Source: Bacillus sp. FJAT-29814 (GTDB taxonomy: Bacteria; Bacillota; Bacilli; Bacillales; Cytobacillaceae). From it: DNA of 64,000 nt. The notes below the pieces were generated by a model. The model had not been told where the DNA came from, ran no database searches, and worked only from the letters and a program-made list of their open reading frames with translations. Of this stretch, positions 7,488-16,810 are shown piece after piece. The translations under genes were made by a program, and so were the position numbers. The DNA lies in contig NZ_LMTJ01000002.1 in the NCBI RefSeq assembly GCF_001510715.1, forward strand, positions 569,706-633,705, in the 5' to 3' direction. How positions within the stretch are numbered: position 1 is the first letter of the stretch; the number at the start of each line of letters is the position of its first letter.

Positions 7488-8525
7488 TCAGTTGAGCAAA
7501 CTTTTCCCTGTTTCTATCAACCAATCTGCAAAAAGTGTTTCTTCTTCGAATTGAGGGTAATGTGCCGAATGTTCAAAGACGACAAAATCCTTCATTGGAG
7601 CATCCAAGTCATCATAATACGCTTTTGCTGCATTTGTAGATGTCATATAATCATTTTTTCCCATGACGAAATAGAAAGGAATATCTAAACGATCTACTAT
7701 TGTTGTAATATCATTCTCTTTTTCTTCATCTAGTAATATTTCTTGTGTAGCTGAAATTCCCTTAAAATAACGAACAACATCTAGTAAGTTATATTCTGGA
7801 CTAGTTAAAAATCCAATGAAATAGTCCATATTATCATTAATTAACCTAGCTGCCCCACCGTATTTACGGACCATGTTTCTGGGAGTATGCGCTTCGCCCT
7901 TTTTAATAGACTCTCTAAGAAATTCTAATTGATCTACATCCCTTAGATTTCCAGCTTGTTGCGCTTGGCGTATTGTATATTCTAGGCTATCCATTTCACT
8001 CATTGTATAATTTGAAACTTGACCAATGCCAATATAAGCCGCATATTTTTCAGGATTTTTGCTAGCAGCTTTCAGTCCTATGTATGTTCCAAATGAATGA
8101 CCAATTAATATGACCTTTTCTTGAGAAAACTCTTTTTTTACATATTCAGTCAGTGCCAATAAATCATCCACATGTTGATCTGTGGTTATATTTGAGTAGT
8201 CTTCAAAGAAGTGAAAAGACTTCCCACTTCCTCTCTGGTCATAATGAACAATGGTAAAATGTTCCTCAAGCAGATCTTGATACTTCCTGACATAAGGTAT
8301 CTCTGAACAGCCTGGTCCACCATGTACAAAGATGACAATCGGATTACGTTTATCGACACCTCTAATCATCACTTCCAGTTTTGTTCCGTTTATCTCAATT
8401 GATTTTAATACGGAAATGCTGTTTGTTCCTTCAATTTTAGGTGTCCAAGTAGGAAATAAACAAGTAGTAATTAAGATTAAAGTTATGGTAATAAAAAAAA
8501 TGATGAACTTTCTTTTCCTTATCAA
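7488..8525 (-). CDS. Membrane-anchored alpha/beta hydrolase, proline-iminopeptidase-like
   Basis: A 345-aa protein with an N-terminal signal anchor (FIIFFITITLILITTCLF). The hydrolase domain shows HGGPGCSEIPY (oxyanion region, the HGGPG motif of prolyl aminopeptidase-like enzymes), YDQRGSGKS, the nucleophile elbow GHSFGTY, a likely acid in VMGKNDYMTS and the His in FEHSAHYP. An all-helical cap lies between. It probably acts at the outer face of the membrane on a peptide or ester. A cytoplasmic-type relative without the anchor is encoded at 61897-62937. Substrate not predictable. Confidence 0.85.
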   Translation of the reverse strand: MIRKRKFIIFFITITLILITTCLFPTWTPKIEGTNSISVLKSIEINGTKLEVMIRGVDKRNPIVIFVHGGPGCSEIPYVRKYQDLLEEHFTIVHYDQRGSGKSFHFFEDYSNITTDQHVDDLLALTEYVKKEFSQEKVILIGHSFGTYIGLKAASKNPEKYAAYIGIGQVSNYTMSEMDSLEYTIRQAQQAGNLRDVDQLEFLRESIKKGEAHTPRNMVRKYGGAARLINDNMDYFIGFLTSPEYNLLDVVRYFKGISATQEILLDEEKENDITTIVDRLDIPFYFVMGKNDYMTSTNAAKAYYDDLDAPMKDFVVFEHSAHYPQFEEETLFADWLIETGKSLLN

Positions 8526-8763
8526 ATGTGATAATTCCCCTTATTTTCCCTAATTTGGTTTTTATTATATCATGAAGAGGGATTCTGTTGCGCAGTTCGA
8601 AGCTTTTGTAATTTATTCAACAACCGAGGTGCACGCCTACAAAAAAGTGGAGACGCCTTTTTCTTTGAAGTGGCAGGCAAGTTAGCGGAACGAAGCAGGA
8701 AATAAATAGTAGGACGTACAATATAGTAAAGTAGGAATTTGCTTTCTAGGTAGGTGAGATTAT

Positions 8764-8964
8764 ATGTCAAAATATATTAGTATCTTCTTCTTAACTGTTT
8801 TGGTAAGTATCATTCTCTTTTTCTTATTTAGTTTCGTATTTATGGCTGGAGGCAATCCAGCAGAAGAAGCAGTTTACACAATAGGAGCCATCATAATCAT
8901 TCTCCTTTCGTTTTTAGTTTCACAATTTTACTATCTAATAGATTTGATAAAGAAAAAATTGTAG
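8764..8964 (+). CDS. Small two-helix membrane protein (66 aa)
   Basis: The protein is MSKYISIFFLTVLVSIILFF and on to a second hydrophobic stretch TIGAIIIILLSFLVSQFYYL, ending in the basic KKKL. The polar loop MAGGNPAEEAVY joins the helices. A ribosome binding site (GGTAGGTGAG) lies a normal distance upstream. No family recognised. It stands alone in plus orientation among minus-strand genes; a T-rich tract (GGCTTTTTTTG) about 20 bases after the stop may be a weak terminator. Confidence 0.6.
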   Translation: MSKYISIFFLTVLVSIILFFLFSFVFMAGGNPAEEAVYTIGAIIIILLSFLVSQFYYLIDLIKKKL

Positions 8965-9081
8965 CTACCATGGGTCCGGTTCTCCCGGCTTTTTTTGTAC
9001 TAAACCATAGAAAGAAAGCTTTTATATAGTCTAATAATACCTTATTTTGAGTATGTGTTTGTTGAACTCCCTTTAGCACAA

Positions 9082-9113
9082 TAAGAAAACGGGATCGCTG
9101 CAGCCATCCCATC
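9082..9113 (-). terminator. Terminator of the CBO0543-type gene
   Basis: On the minus strand the palindrome GGGATGGCTGCAGCGATCCC is followed by GTTTTCTTATTG. The same style of hairpin and following sequence occurs after the cupin gene at 23048-23080. Confidence 0.65.
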
Positions 9114-9184
9114 TTTAACATAAGCACCCATAAGCATATTTGAAATTATTCACAATAACGCTATTGAATTTTTTTGTTTAATTA

Positions 9185-9745
9185 TTACAAAGGATCCAAT
9201 GATTTAGCCCTACTAATTCGATAAGCAATTAAATAGATAATAACGTAAATTGGAAAGGAATAAAAAACACTCCATTTTACAGTCGTATAAAATCCAATCC
9301 ATTCAAATAAAGGTTCACCAATAAAAGAAGTTAGTGCGGAATAAATGACAGCTTTGAAAAAGGGATTTAAAGCTGGTTTAAATTGTAGCCAAAGCATAAT
9401 GGTTACAGGTATTAAAGTAAAATCCCAAGGTAAAAACGTTGGAATGGTTGGCAATACTCTTCCAGCATAATGCCAAAACCCTAACACTAAACCTAAAAAA
9501 TCAAACCAAGCGGAAACAATTAACCCAAAACCACCAGCTAAAAGCAGTCTTGCTTCACTTCCACGTTTACGAAGTAGAATCCAAATAACCCAAGGAATTG
9601 TAGATAAAGCAACTGAGAGCCAAAATTCCCAGTGCCATAACGTATTCACTTTCCAATAGCTTAAATAGTCGACTTGTACTTGATGAATCCTTTGAAAAAA
9701 CTCATCTGAATTTTTAATTTCTTCATTGCTAATCAATGGTGTCAT
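9185..9745 (-). CDS. CBO0543-family membrane protein (186 aa)
   Basis: Five or so hydrophobic helices follow a polar N-terminus that contains WKVNTLWHWEFWLSVALSTIPW. The motif set WxHWEFW, WFDFLG, WHYAGRVLPTIPTFLPWDFTLIPV and FIGEPLFEWIGFY is that of the CBO0543 family, which is abundant and often multicopy in Bacillaceae; no function is known. The ATG has a modest AAAGGTGAG site. It is a single gene with its own terminator. Confidence 0.8.
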   Translation of the reverse strand: MTPLISNEEIKNSDEFFQRIHQVQVDYLSYWKVNTLWHWEFWLSVALSTIPWVIWILLRKRGSEARLLLAGGFGLIVSAWFDFLGLVLGFWHYAGRVLPTIPTFLPWDFTLIPVTIMLWLQFKPALNPFFKAVIYSALTSFIGEPLFEWIGFYTTVKWSVFYSFPIYVIIYLIAYRISRAKSLDPL

Positions 9746-9813
9746 TTTTAACTCACCTTTAAAGAGATATTACACTATTATTACCAATTATTTACCTGTT
9801 AACCAGAAAAGAG

Positions 9814-9933
9814 ATGTATGTAGACTTAGGCGAAGACTACTTTGATAAACAAAGACAGTTATCTATTGTACGCCATTCAGTTCGAAGACTAGAAAACTTA
9901 GGATATACGGTTACAATAACAGGAGCTTCCTAA
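9814..9933 (+). pseudogene. Short transposase-like C-terminal fragment
   Basis: A 39-codon frame encodes MYVDLGEDYFDK followed by a basic stretch ending VRRLENLGYTVTI. The pattern DLGxDYFD...RxVRRLExLGYxVT looks like the last residues of an insertion-sequence transposase, but I cannot assign the family with confidence. Upstream sequence stays open for some codons without a proper start or ribosome binding site. It is best treated as debris. Confidence 0.35.
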
Positions 9934-10350
9934 TCCATTAACAAAAGTATATAAACACCAAAGATCAGACGCTCTCCCCTTTTAAAAAGATGAATGAGCA
10001 GCGCCTATTTAAGTATTGCCATTTTTCGGATCTCACAGAAGTTAATTTTCATGGTAGTTGAACAAGAGCTACAGTCTTCCATTTTATACACTTTAATTCC
10101 TTATGAATAGTCTGATTCCTTTATACTTTCCTTCACTTTCCTTATATATGATCTATCTTTTGTCGATGTTAATCCCAGTTCCTCACATGATTCCAATTTC
10201 CCTAGCATTAGCAACGGCAGTAGCAAGTCCACTTAACGTAATTCCTACTATTAAGAGGCGGTTTTCATGGTTTCGGTTTGTTCAAAGAACCAAAGCACCT
10301 TCAGTTAGCCGCTATAGTTTTATAAAATATAGCCCTTGATTATCTCGTCC
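9934..10350. other. Intergenic stretch without a convincing gene
   Basis: Several stop-broken minus-strand frames (for example GITLSGLATAVANAREIGIM then TGA, around 10190-10250) hint at an old membrane-protein gene, but nothing can be assigned. The plus strand holds a 78-codon frame with no ribosome binding site and unusual composition that I do not accept. Confidence 0.3.
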
Positions 10351-11607
10351 CTATTGTGTAACGGTTTGTTTTTGCGAAATAGATGATAATTTATTTTTAT
10401 CAAGTTGGTGAAAAACAGGTAAGAAAAAGGCGATTATTGCAACAAGAATAATCAATACTCCCATGACACTAAATAAGAACGCTATTCCGAAATAATCTGC
10501 AAAATTCCCACCAAATAAAGCACCTATTGGGATGCCGATTTGTGATAGTAATATTCGAACAGCAAAAACTCTACCACGTAAATGGCTTGGAACATATTTT
10601 TGGTACAACGTTGTATTATTAATTGAAAAAATAATCGAACAAAAACCTACACAGAAGATACAAATCGATAGAATAGAAAAGGACTGGAATATTCCTAACA
10701 AACCAATAAAGACTCCTGCAATCATATACGAACTAAGCATGATTATACGGCGGTTGTCCGGTTCCTTCTTTAATCCTGTAATAAGAGAGGCCAATAACAT
10801 TCCAAATGAAAAAAATGAAGTAAATAAACCATACTGAAAAGAGGTACCCCCAATATCTTTTGTGATAAATGGCAAAAACATTGAACTTAGAGCTGCAAAG
10901 CCCATATTGAATATCATGATTAACAATCCTAATCCTAAAAACACTTTGTTCATTCTATAAAAATGGATACCCTCTGCAAATTGTTTGTACCAATTTACTT
11001 TAACTGGCAGAGCTTCTGCTTTCAAACTTGTTAACTGTAATAGTAATAGACCGGTTCCACCCATTATTCCAACTAATATATACAAAACCACCTGAGCACC
11101 AAAAAATTGCAATATCACTCCAGCAAGTGGAGGTCCCACCAAATTCATGGTTTGCATGGTACCCTCTAGTATTGCATTTGCATTATTCAAACGGTTTTTT
11201 GGCAAAATTTCAGCTATATAAATCATACTTGATGGTCTATATAATGGTTCAGCTACTCCAATAAGAATGGCTGTAATATATAAATGCCCTATATGTAGTG
11301 TTTCAAATGCAAACAACACTGTTGGAATAAGAAATGCAAATGCCCGTAACCATTCTGACAATACCATTACTTTCTTCCGGTCCCATCTGTCTAAATAGGG
11401 AGCTGCACATAATTGAATGAATATGCTGGTAAACAGCTCAACGGCTACAATACTGCCTAACACAGCTAATGATTCTGTTATTTCGTAAGCCATCCAACTC
11501 ATGATAAACGTAGCAAATTGACCGCCCAAACCAGAAGCTGCTTGCCCCAGCCATATAAAGACAAATGAACGATTTCTAAATAAATCTGCCATATTTTTAT
11601 TCCCCAT
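10351..11607 (-). CDS. MFS exporter (418 aa), MFS_3-type drug/siderophore efflux
   Basis: Twelve predicted membrane helices. The N-terminal half has FIWLGQAASGLGGQFATFIMSWMAYEIT and the loop LDRWDRKKVMVLSEW (the MFS motif-A position between helices 2 and 3), the signature of the MFS_3/EntS-like exporters. The second half contains LRGRVFAVRILLSQIGIPIGALFGG. Such proteins export siderophores, macrolides or other hydrophobic compounds; the substrate is open. It begins 21 bases after the winged-helix regulator gene, which is almost certainly its regulator and cotranscribed. Confidence 0.85.
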   Translation of the reverse strand: MGNKNMADLFRNRSFVFIWLGQAASGLGGQFATFIMSWMAYEITESLAVLGSIVAVELFTSIFIQLCAAPYLDRWDRKKVMVLSEWLRAFAFLIPTVLFAFETLHIGHLYITAILIGVAEPLYRPSSMIYIAEILPKNRLNNANAILEGTMQTMNLVGPPLAGVILQFFGAQVVLYILVGIMGGTGLLLLQLTSLKAEALPVKVNWYKQFAEGIHFYRMNKVFLGLGLLIMIFNMGFAALSSMFLPFITKDIGGTSFQYGLFTSFFSFGMLLASLITGLKKEPDNRRIIMLSSYMIAGVFIGLLGIFQSFSILSICIFCVGFCSIIFSINNTTLYQKYVPSHLRGRVFAVRILLSQIGIPIGALFGGNFADYFGIAFLFSVMGVLIILVAIIAFFLPVFHQLDKNKLSSISQKQTVTQ

Positions 11608-11628
11608 CCATCAGTTTCGATCCAACTT

Positions 11629-12543
11629 TCATTTTTCTAAACCTAAGTAGCTGGTTAAATCACTGTTAAATTTGTTTAGTGCTCCATTTCTTAAACTGTA
11701 CCTTTCTCTGCCTTGGGAATAGACGTGTACACGGACTAATCCTGCTGATCGAAGAGTAACCATATGATAATGAACTGTACTTTTGGCTAACCCTATAAAT
11801 TGAACAATTTCAGTAAAACTTTTTTCTCCATTAGTTAAATATCGTAGGATTCTTAAGCGATTTTCATCCATAAGAGCTCTTGCGATATTTAAAATCGATA
11901 ATGAAGGAAAGTCTGGGTTCATTTGTTCAATCTGGGTTGAATAATAAATAATGGTCAGACCATTATAGTCATTAGTCAAATTGTATGGACTAATATGATA
12001 TTGCGGGATCAAAATAATCCGTTTAACCTTAAATTCTAATCTTAAACCATTTGTTATTTCTTCAATAAGATCAACAGGCTTGTAATCCTTCAACAACTCT
12101 CTATTTTTCTGAGCATTTTTAGTAAGAGTATTAATGATGGATGAATCTAAGTGTTGATAGTATTCTTCATACCATAAAGATAATAATTGAACCATATTTG
12201 AACGCCATTCATTAATATTACGCAAATCATTTGTATCTTCAGGAGTCCAAGTAGCTACTTGCTCAAATATCTCCCCAACTGATACATCCCCAATCCACTC
12301 TAAAAAATCATGCACACTATCTTTTTTAGGACATGCTAATAAAAGCAAGTTAAGAATGCTCTCCTTTAATTCTGTATTTGCTATAAGTGCCAATGTGGTT
12401 TCACTCAGTTTACTTTTTACATTTCTCACCCAGCTATTTCCTAATTGAATACCTTTATGTAGTGACTTCGTTTTAAAGGCTAATAGGCTAGTAATTAACT
12501 CATTGCTTTCAGAAAATTCGATTTCCAACTTAATATTATTCAC
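11629..12543 (-). CDS. Winged-helix (ArsR-like) transcriptional regulator (304 aa)
   Basis: The N-terminal 210 residues form a mostly helical domain of unknown ligand. The C-terminus carries an ArsR/HTH_20-type winged helix: IARALMDENRLRILRYLTNGEKSFTEIVQFIGLAKSTVHYHMVTLRSAGLVRVH (about residues 221-275). The start is GTG after TAGGAG. Upstream, TTGTTC and GAACAA half-sites flank the -10-like TATAAT, which suggests autoregulation. It is followed at once by the MFS exporter gene, so the regulator probably senses a substrate of that exporter (inference from layout). Confidence 0.8.
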   Translation of the reverse strand: MNNIKLEIEFSESNELITSLLAFKTKSLHKGIQLGNSWVRNVKSKLSETTLALIANTELKESILNLLLLACPKKDSVHDFLEWIGDVSVGEIFEQVATWTPEDTNDLRNINEWRSNMVQLLSLWYEEYYQHLDSSIINTLTKNAQKNRELLKDYKPVDLIEEITNGLRLEFKVKRIILIPQYHISPYNLTNDYNGLTIIYYSTQIEQMNPDFPSLSILNIARALMDENRLRILRYLTNGEKSFTEIVQFIGLAKSTVHYHMVTLRSAGLVRVHVYSQGRERYSLRNGALNKFNSDLTSYLGLEK

Positions 12544-12571
12544 CTTGTTCGTCTCCTATCGAACTATTATT

Positions 12572-12593
12572 TTGTTCTATTATATTCGAACAA
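12572..12593 (-). promoter_or_regulatory. Candidate operator/promoter of the regulator-MFS operon
   Basis: TTGTTC (12572-12577) and GAACAA (12588-12593) form an inverted repeat around a minus-strand TATAAT (12579-12584). A further GAAC/GTTC pair lies just downstream. This fits repression of its own operon by the winged-helix protein at 11629; it is inference from position and symmetry. Confidence 0.45.
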
Positions 12594-12690
12594 AACACAA
12601 GAATCAACTGAACTAATCTTCAAAAAGCATTAAAAAAGGACCTAAATTTTAAAATAAGTATGTAACAGATAACTTCATACACATAAAAAC

Positions 12691-12745
12691 GCAAAAAGGC
12701 CCAAAATACAAAGATGAATACATCTATGTATTTTGGGGCTTTACC
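12691..12745 (-). terminator. Terminator of the BlaI/M56/GH3 operon
   Basis: A long stem built on GCCCCAAAATACA/TGTATTTTGGGC (minus strand) with an inner ATAGATGTATTCATC part, followed by TTTTTGCGTTTTT. Confidence 0.8.
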
Positions 12746-12777
12746 ATTGGTCAAATTCAATTAAATGAATAGAAATA

Positions 12778-14538
12778 TTAATGTAAATAATTATTCAGAA
12801 GACTATTGATTGAGTGATTTATTTCATTTATGTTAGGATTTCCTACTTTCGTATCATTAATGCTATAGTTCCTTTTTAGTTGAATAATTCTTTTTATACT
12901 TTCATTTAATCTTTGTTCGGAGATTTCCCCATTTTGAACAGCCGTTTTTAAAGAGGAGATAATCTTTACAACATTATTATAGTCATGCCCGACTAAAATA
13001 ATATCGCTTCCTGCCTTTACTGATTCCACCGCTGCTTTGCCAATATCAAAATGTTCTGTGATAGCTCCCATTGTCATATCGTCCGTTATGATGACTCCTG
13101 TAAAACCAAGTTGTTTTCTAAGAAGATCCGTCATGATAGCTTTTGACATGGTCCCTGGATTCGTTTTATCTAATTGGGGCAATAAGATATGGGCGACCAT
13201 CACAACATCTGCACCTTGATGAATCGCACGTTCAAACGGTATTAACTCTAGTTCTTTAAGTTCCTTAAGGCTTTTATTGACAATTGGAAGGTCCAGATGG
13301 GAATCAACAGATGTATCTCCGTGACCAGGAAAATGCTTAATTGTCGTGATAACGTTCTGAGACTGTATCCCTTTCATCGTTTGAACCCCAAGTTTACTTA
13401 CTATTTCCGCATTGTTCCCAAATGATCGATCCCCGATTACTGGGTTATTCGGATTGCTGTTAATATCGAGAACAGGTGCAAAATCGAGATTTAAACCAAA
13501 TTCTTTTAATTCTTGCCCTAAAAGTGTACCGACTTTAAAAGAAAAATCAGGATTGTTTACTTGTCCAATCTGATTATTTGGAGGAAAGTTAACAAGTCCA
13601 CCCGGCAATCTTGTCACACGTCCACCCTCTTGGTCAACACCTAGTAAAAGCGGTAGACTTGAACTATTTCCAACTTTCAGTTGATTCACAAATTGAACGG
13701 CCTGTGCAGGGGTTTCAAAATTATTTTTGTAAAAAATAATTCCTCCGACATGGATTTGGCTTATTAATTGTTTTGCGCTTGCATCCATTGTAGTCCCGGA
13801 AACCCCAGCAAGAATCATTTGGCCAATTTTATCTTCTAAGCTCATTTTAGAAATTACTTCTGAAATGGTTTGGTTTTCTTGTTGATTCGGCTTTTTTGCT
13901 TGTTGATTTGGTGTCTTTTCAAGCTGTGTATAGAGTGAGATATGGTCAACTTTAGGATTTGGCTCCTGCTCTGTTTTTACTTGTAAAACCCATAATAAAT
14001 CAGTAGAAGCCTTTGCATGATAGACAAGGATCATTTGGTCATGGGTTGAATCTTTAAAGTATCGAATGGCATCCGGTTCTCCACCAATTTTCTCAATTTC
14101 ATTTAAAGAAATATTTTGTAGTTCGGAATCATAAGATCTTATATCATTTACAGTCTGACCTGCATAGCCGATTGTTGCATGATGACTTTCATATTCCTCA
14201 TACCTACCTTTAGCAGTTTCCGAAATATGGTCTGATTTTCCCCACTCTTTATTTACTTCATTCCATCCTGATTCACCAGAAACAAAGGAAATGTTCGGAA
14301 CTTTACCTATCTTGGATAAGGAAAACGTTTCCTCTACTAATTTCTCAAGATTTGAATTCTGATCATTCTTCGAGTCTTCGGGAGGTTGAGTAATAATTGG
14401 ACTTTCTTCACTTTGGGTAGTCTGTTCGCTACTATTTTCTTTAATTGCATAATAATAAACGCCAATGATTAAGGCTAAAATTAAAAGTGGTATCGTAAAA
14501 ATAAGTAATTTATTTCGAGATTTCCTTTGTCTTTTCAT
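12778..14538 (-). CDS. nagZ: Membrane-anchored GH3 beta-N-acetylhexosaminidase with DUF4309 domain
   Basis: A 586-aa protein in three parts: a membrane anchor (residues 11-31), a DUF4309/YjgB-type domain (about 65-205), and a NagZ-type glycoside hydrolase family 3 domain (about 225-550). The GH3 part has GVDQEGGRVTRL (300-311), GDRSFG (369-374), the His/Asp dyad loop KHFPGHGDTSVDSH (401-414) and the likely catalytic Asp in ITDDMTMGA (484-492). This family removes N-acetylglucosamine from muropeptides; Bacillus NagZ acts outside the cell, as the anchor implies here. It follows the M56 protease gene by 98 bases without a terminator, and both share the DUF4309 domain. The fusion of DUF4309 to NagZ is unusual. 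The symbol rests on the GH3 domain only. Confidence 0.85.
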   Translation of the reverse strand: MKRQRKSRNKLLIFTIPLLILALIIGVYYYAIKENSSEQTTQSEESPIITQPPEDSKNDQNSNLEKLVEETFSLSKIGKVPNISFVSGESGWNEVNKEWGKSDHISETAKGRYEEYESHHATIGYAGQTVNDIRSYDSELQNISLNEIEKIGGEPDAIRYFKDSTHDQMILVYHAKASTDLLWVLQVKTEQEPNPKVDHISLYTQLEKTPNQQAKKPNQQENQTISEVISKMSLEDKIGQMILAGVSGTTMDASAKQLISQIHVGGIIFYKNNFETPAQAVQFVNQLKVGNSSSLPLLLGVDQEGGRVTRLPGGLVNFPPNNQIGQVNNPDFSFKVGTLLGQELKEFGLNLDFAPVLDINSNPNNPVIGDRSFGNNAEIVSKLGVQTMKGIQSQNVITTIKHFPGHGDTSVDSHLDLPIVNKSLKELKELELIPFERAIHQGADVVMVAHILLPQLDKTNPGTMSKAIMTDLLRKQLGFTGVIITDDMTMGAITEHFDIGKAAVESVKAGSDIILVGHDYNNVVKIISSLKTAVQNGEISEQRLNESIKRIIQLKRNYSINDTKVGNPNINEINHSINSLLNNYLH

Positions 14539-14636
14539 ACTCCAATTCCCCCTTTCTAACTGTTCTCTTTTAGCTAATATGATGTTTTTTCACGTTTTTC
14601 GAGTTTATCATCCGCTTGTTAGGGTTTCATATTTTA

Positions 14637-16400
14637 TTACCATTGTCTTCCCGGATCGTTTGACATATTATTAACGGTCCCCCTTGGGTAAAGCACAGAG
14701 TAGTGGTCCATTACCGGTTCCGGATTACTATTTGAAGTCTTAGGAAATACTAACAAAATGTTGTATTCCGAATTTGCAACATACCCTATAATTTCCTCAT
14801 CCTTACTTTTCACGTCATATGCTGGAGTTCCAAATACTTTCTTTACCATAGAGAGTGATAATTCATTTAGTTTCTTATCAAAGGATCTCGCCTCAAAAAT
14901 CCGTGACCCTTTGTTGAATCCAAATACCACATTGTCTTTCGAAAATACAGCATAATTCCCTTTAGCATTAGGTACCCAATCAACCTTATCCGGATTTCCT
15001 AGCTTTTTCTCTACGTCTTCTATAACAGTAGTTTTAACAGGAAACTCTGAGTTTATGATTTTACCCTGCTTTGCCAATTGCATGATACTTGACAGAAGCT
15101 TTCTCTGAGTATCCTCATTAGATGATGAAACAGCGGTATTGTTATTCGATGCTGAAGCTTTACTTGTGATGACTTGTGTTGTATTGCTTTGTGATGCCTG
15201 GCTTATATTGTCTTGCGTTGTATTACTTTGCGTTGTATTACTTTGTGTTGCTTGACTTGTTTTGTCTTGCGTTGTATTGCTTTGTGATGCTTCGTCTTGA
15301 GATGCTTTTTCCACTGACAGAGTTGACCTATTTGTATCGCTATTTTCATTTGGGTAAACATCTGCACTGTCTGGTTTAATGGTGCTTGAGCACCCTACCA
15401 TAATTGTAAGAGATACAGCTAAAACTGCACATATTGCCGAACTTTTTTTAAATCCCGTAATCATAATAATTCTCCGTTTATTGTATTTATTTGCATATCC
15501 TAATGTCCCAGTAGTACTTCTTTTCTCTGAGAATAATCTAAGCATATTGATCATAGTCTGACCGTATTTTTTGACTTCTTCTTCTTTCTTCAAAGTGTTG
15601 ATGACAGCTGCATCACAAGCCACTTCACAGTCTTGTTTTATTTGATTAAGTGAATACCAAATTAACGGATTGAACCAATAGATTGCCTTAACAATCAATA
15701 GCAGGGTGTTTACCGCTAAATCCTTACTCCTAATATGATTTAACTCATGGCTTATCACAAACTTAAACTCTTCTGGAGTTAATTTGTCTATAAGCTCCTC
15801 TGAAATTAATATTTTAGGACGGAGTATTCCGTAAACTGCAGGCGATTTCGAGTAATTACTATAAATAATTTTTATCTTTGAATTTATTTTAAGTCTTGTT
15901 TTTTCTGCTTCTAAAATTTCAAGTAGGTCTTCTCTATCACAGGCTGAACACTTTTTCAATTTAGCCATCATCAAGATATTTACGCATAGAATATACAGTA
16001 AAATTGATGAAACACCTATTATCCACAGCACCGCTGCAGTATCATAATTAAAAATAACGCCTATAATACCCGGATCACTTAATACGTTACGATCTTCTAT
16101 AGAGGGTATATTTCCGGTTGCGATCGTACTGTTTGTTATTATGTTAGGAACATATTGCTCTGCTATAAAATGAGGATCAAGTTCCTTCTGATCAATTGTA
16201 ATAAAATTCATAAAGCTTATATGACTTTGAATGTCTATTGGGAGTATTAGCCTAAGTACAAGCAAAATCCAAATATAATAATGAAGCTTTGCACTAAGCC
16301 TTTGTCTAAAAATCGCCTTTACGGCATGTATCCCCAATGCTAGAATACTACCCATAAGTGACAGTAATAAGACTTCTTTAAATACTGCAGATAAAACCAT
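14637..16400 (-). CDS. BlaR1-like M56 membrane metalloprotease with C-terminal DUF4309 sensor
   Basis: A 587-aa protein. Residues 1-150 hold the N-terminal membrane helices of the BlaR1/MecR1 family. The M56 zinc protease core has HELNH (218-222), a third ligand candidate in CEVACDAAV (around 258-266) and the SPAVYGILRPKILIS stretch seen in the family. A further helix (about 321-337) crosses to the outside. Then a Ser/Thr/Gln-rich linker of imperfect repeats (about 365-425) leads to a DUF4309/YjgB domain (about 432-575). In BlaR1 the outer domain binds penicillin; here that place is taken by DUF4309. The BlaI-type repressor gene is 17 bases upstream, so this should be the signal-transducing antirepressor. 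The ligand is unknown; a muropeptide is inferred from the GH3 gene downstream. Confidence 0.85.
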   Translation of the reverse strand: MVLSAVFKEVLLLSLMGSILALGIHAVKAIFRQRLSAKLHYYIWILLVLRLILPIDIQSHISFMNFITIDQKELDPHFIAEQYVPNIITNSTIATGNIPSIEDRNVLSDPGIIGVIFNYDTAAVLWIIGVSSILLYILCVNILMMAKLKKCSACDREDLLEILEAEKTRLKINSKIKIIYSNYSKSPAVYGILRPKILISEELIDKLTPEEFKFVISHELNHIRSKDLAVNTLLLIVKAIYWFNPLIWYSLNQIKQDCEVACDAAVINTLKKEEEVKKYGQTMINMLRLFSEKRSTTGTLGYANKYNKRRIIMITGFKKSSAICAVLAVSLTIMVGCSSTIKPDSADVYPNENSDTNRSTLSVEKASQDEASQSNTTQDKTSQATQSNTTQSNTTQDNISQASQSNTTQVITSKASASNNNTAVSSSNEDTQRKLLSSIMQLAKQGKIINSEFPVKTTVIEDVEKKLGNPDKVDWVPNAKGNYAVFSKDNVVFGFNKGSRIFEARSFDKKLNELSLSMVKKVFGTPAYDVKSKDEEIIGYVANSEYNILLVFPKTSNSNPEPVMDHYSVLYPRGTVNNMSNDPGRQW

Positions 16401-16417
16401 GTCCCATTACCTGCCTT

Positions 16418-16804
16418 TTAATCGTTATTTTTTTTATGAAGCAATCTTTCCAGTTCTTCTATTTCCTTCTCAGAAATCTTCTCTTCTTTTATAAAATTGG
16501 CGAGCATAAGGTGGATAGAACCATCGTATACCTTTTGAATAAACGACCTTGTTTCTTCCAGTACACAGTCTCTTTTATCTACCAAAGGATAATACTTATA
16601 AAGAGGCATCTCCTTATTTACACCTATAGCACCTTTCTTTACCAGTCTACTTATTAATGAATGAATTGTTTTGGGACTCCATTTCTTATTAGAACTTACA
16701 GCCTCTACTATCTTCGCAGAAGTTAATGGAGATGGAGTTTCTTCCCATAGCACCTTCATTACAATCCACTCTGCATCAGATATATTGCACTCTGCTTTCT
16801 TCAT
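16418..16804 (-). CDS. BlaI/MecI-family repressor (128 aa)
   Basis: The start ATG at 16804 is chosen over an upstream in-frame ATG because GGAGGG stands just before it and the protein then begins KKAECNISDAEW, the normal BlaI N-terminus. The winged helix (EWIVMKVLWEE...SPKTIHSLISRLVKKGAIGV) is followed by the dimerisation helices and a CVLEETRSFIQKVYDGS segment, where the M56 partner would cut in BlaI/MecI systems. Length equals the family norm. It is the first gene of a three-gene operon with the M56-DUF4309 protease and the DUF4309-GH3 enzyme. Two TACA-N2-TGTA boxes lie in its promoter. Confidence 0.9.
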   Translation of the reverse strand: MKKAECNISDAEWIVMKVLWEETPSPLTSAKIVEAVSSNKKWSPKTIHSLISRLVKKGAIGVNKEMPLYKYYPLVDKRDCVLEETRSFIQKVYDGSIHLMLANFIKEEKISEKEIEELERLLHKKNND

Positions 16805-16810
16805 CTTTGC

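Noticed and set aside
8570..8770. Minus-strand 66-codon frame
   Set aside because: No site, no similarity and unusual composition in a short intergenic stretch.
8897..9127. Minus-strand frame beginning MLMLKMGW
   Set aside because: It contains the terminator of the CBO0543-type gene and overlaps the end of the small membrane protein gene.
10103..10339. Plus-strand 78-codon hydrophobic frame
   Set aside because: No ribosome binding site, and the opposite strand carries short protein-like fragments, so it is probably an antisense shadow.
15176..15379. Plus-strand frame rich in Leu/Tyr/Phe/Cys
   Set aside because: Antisense of the Ser/Thr/Gln repeat linker in the M56 protease; the pattern is produced by the repeats.
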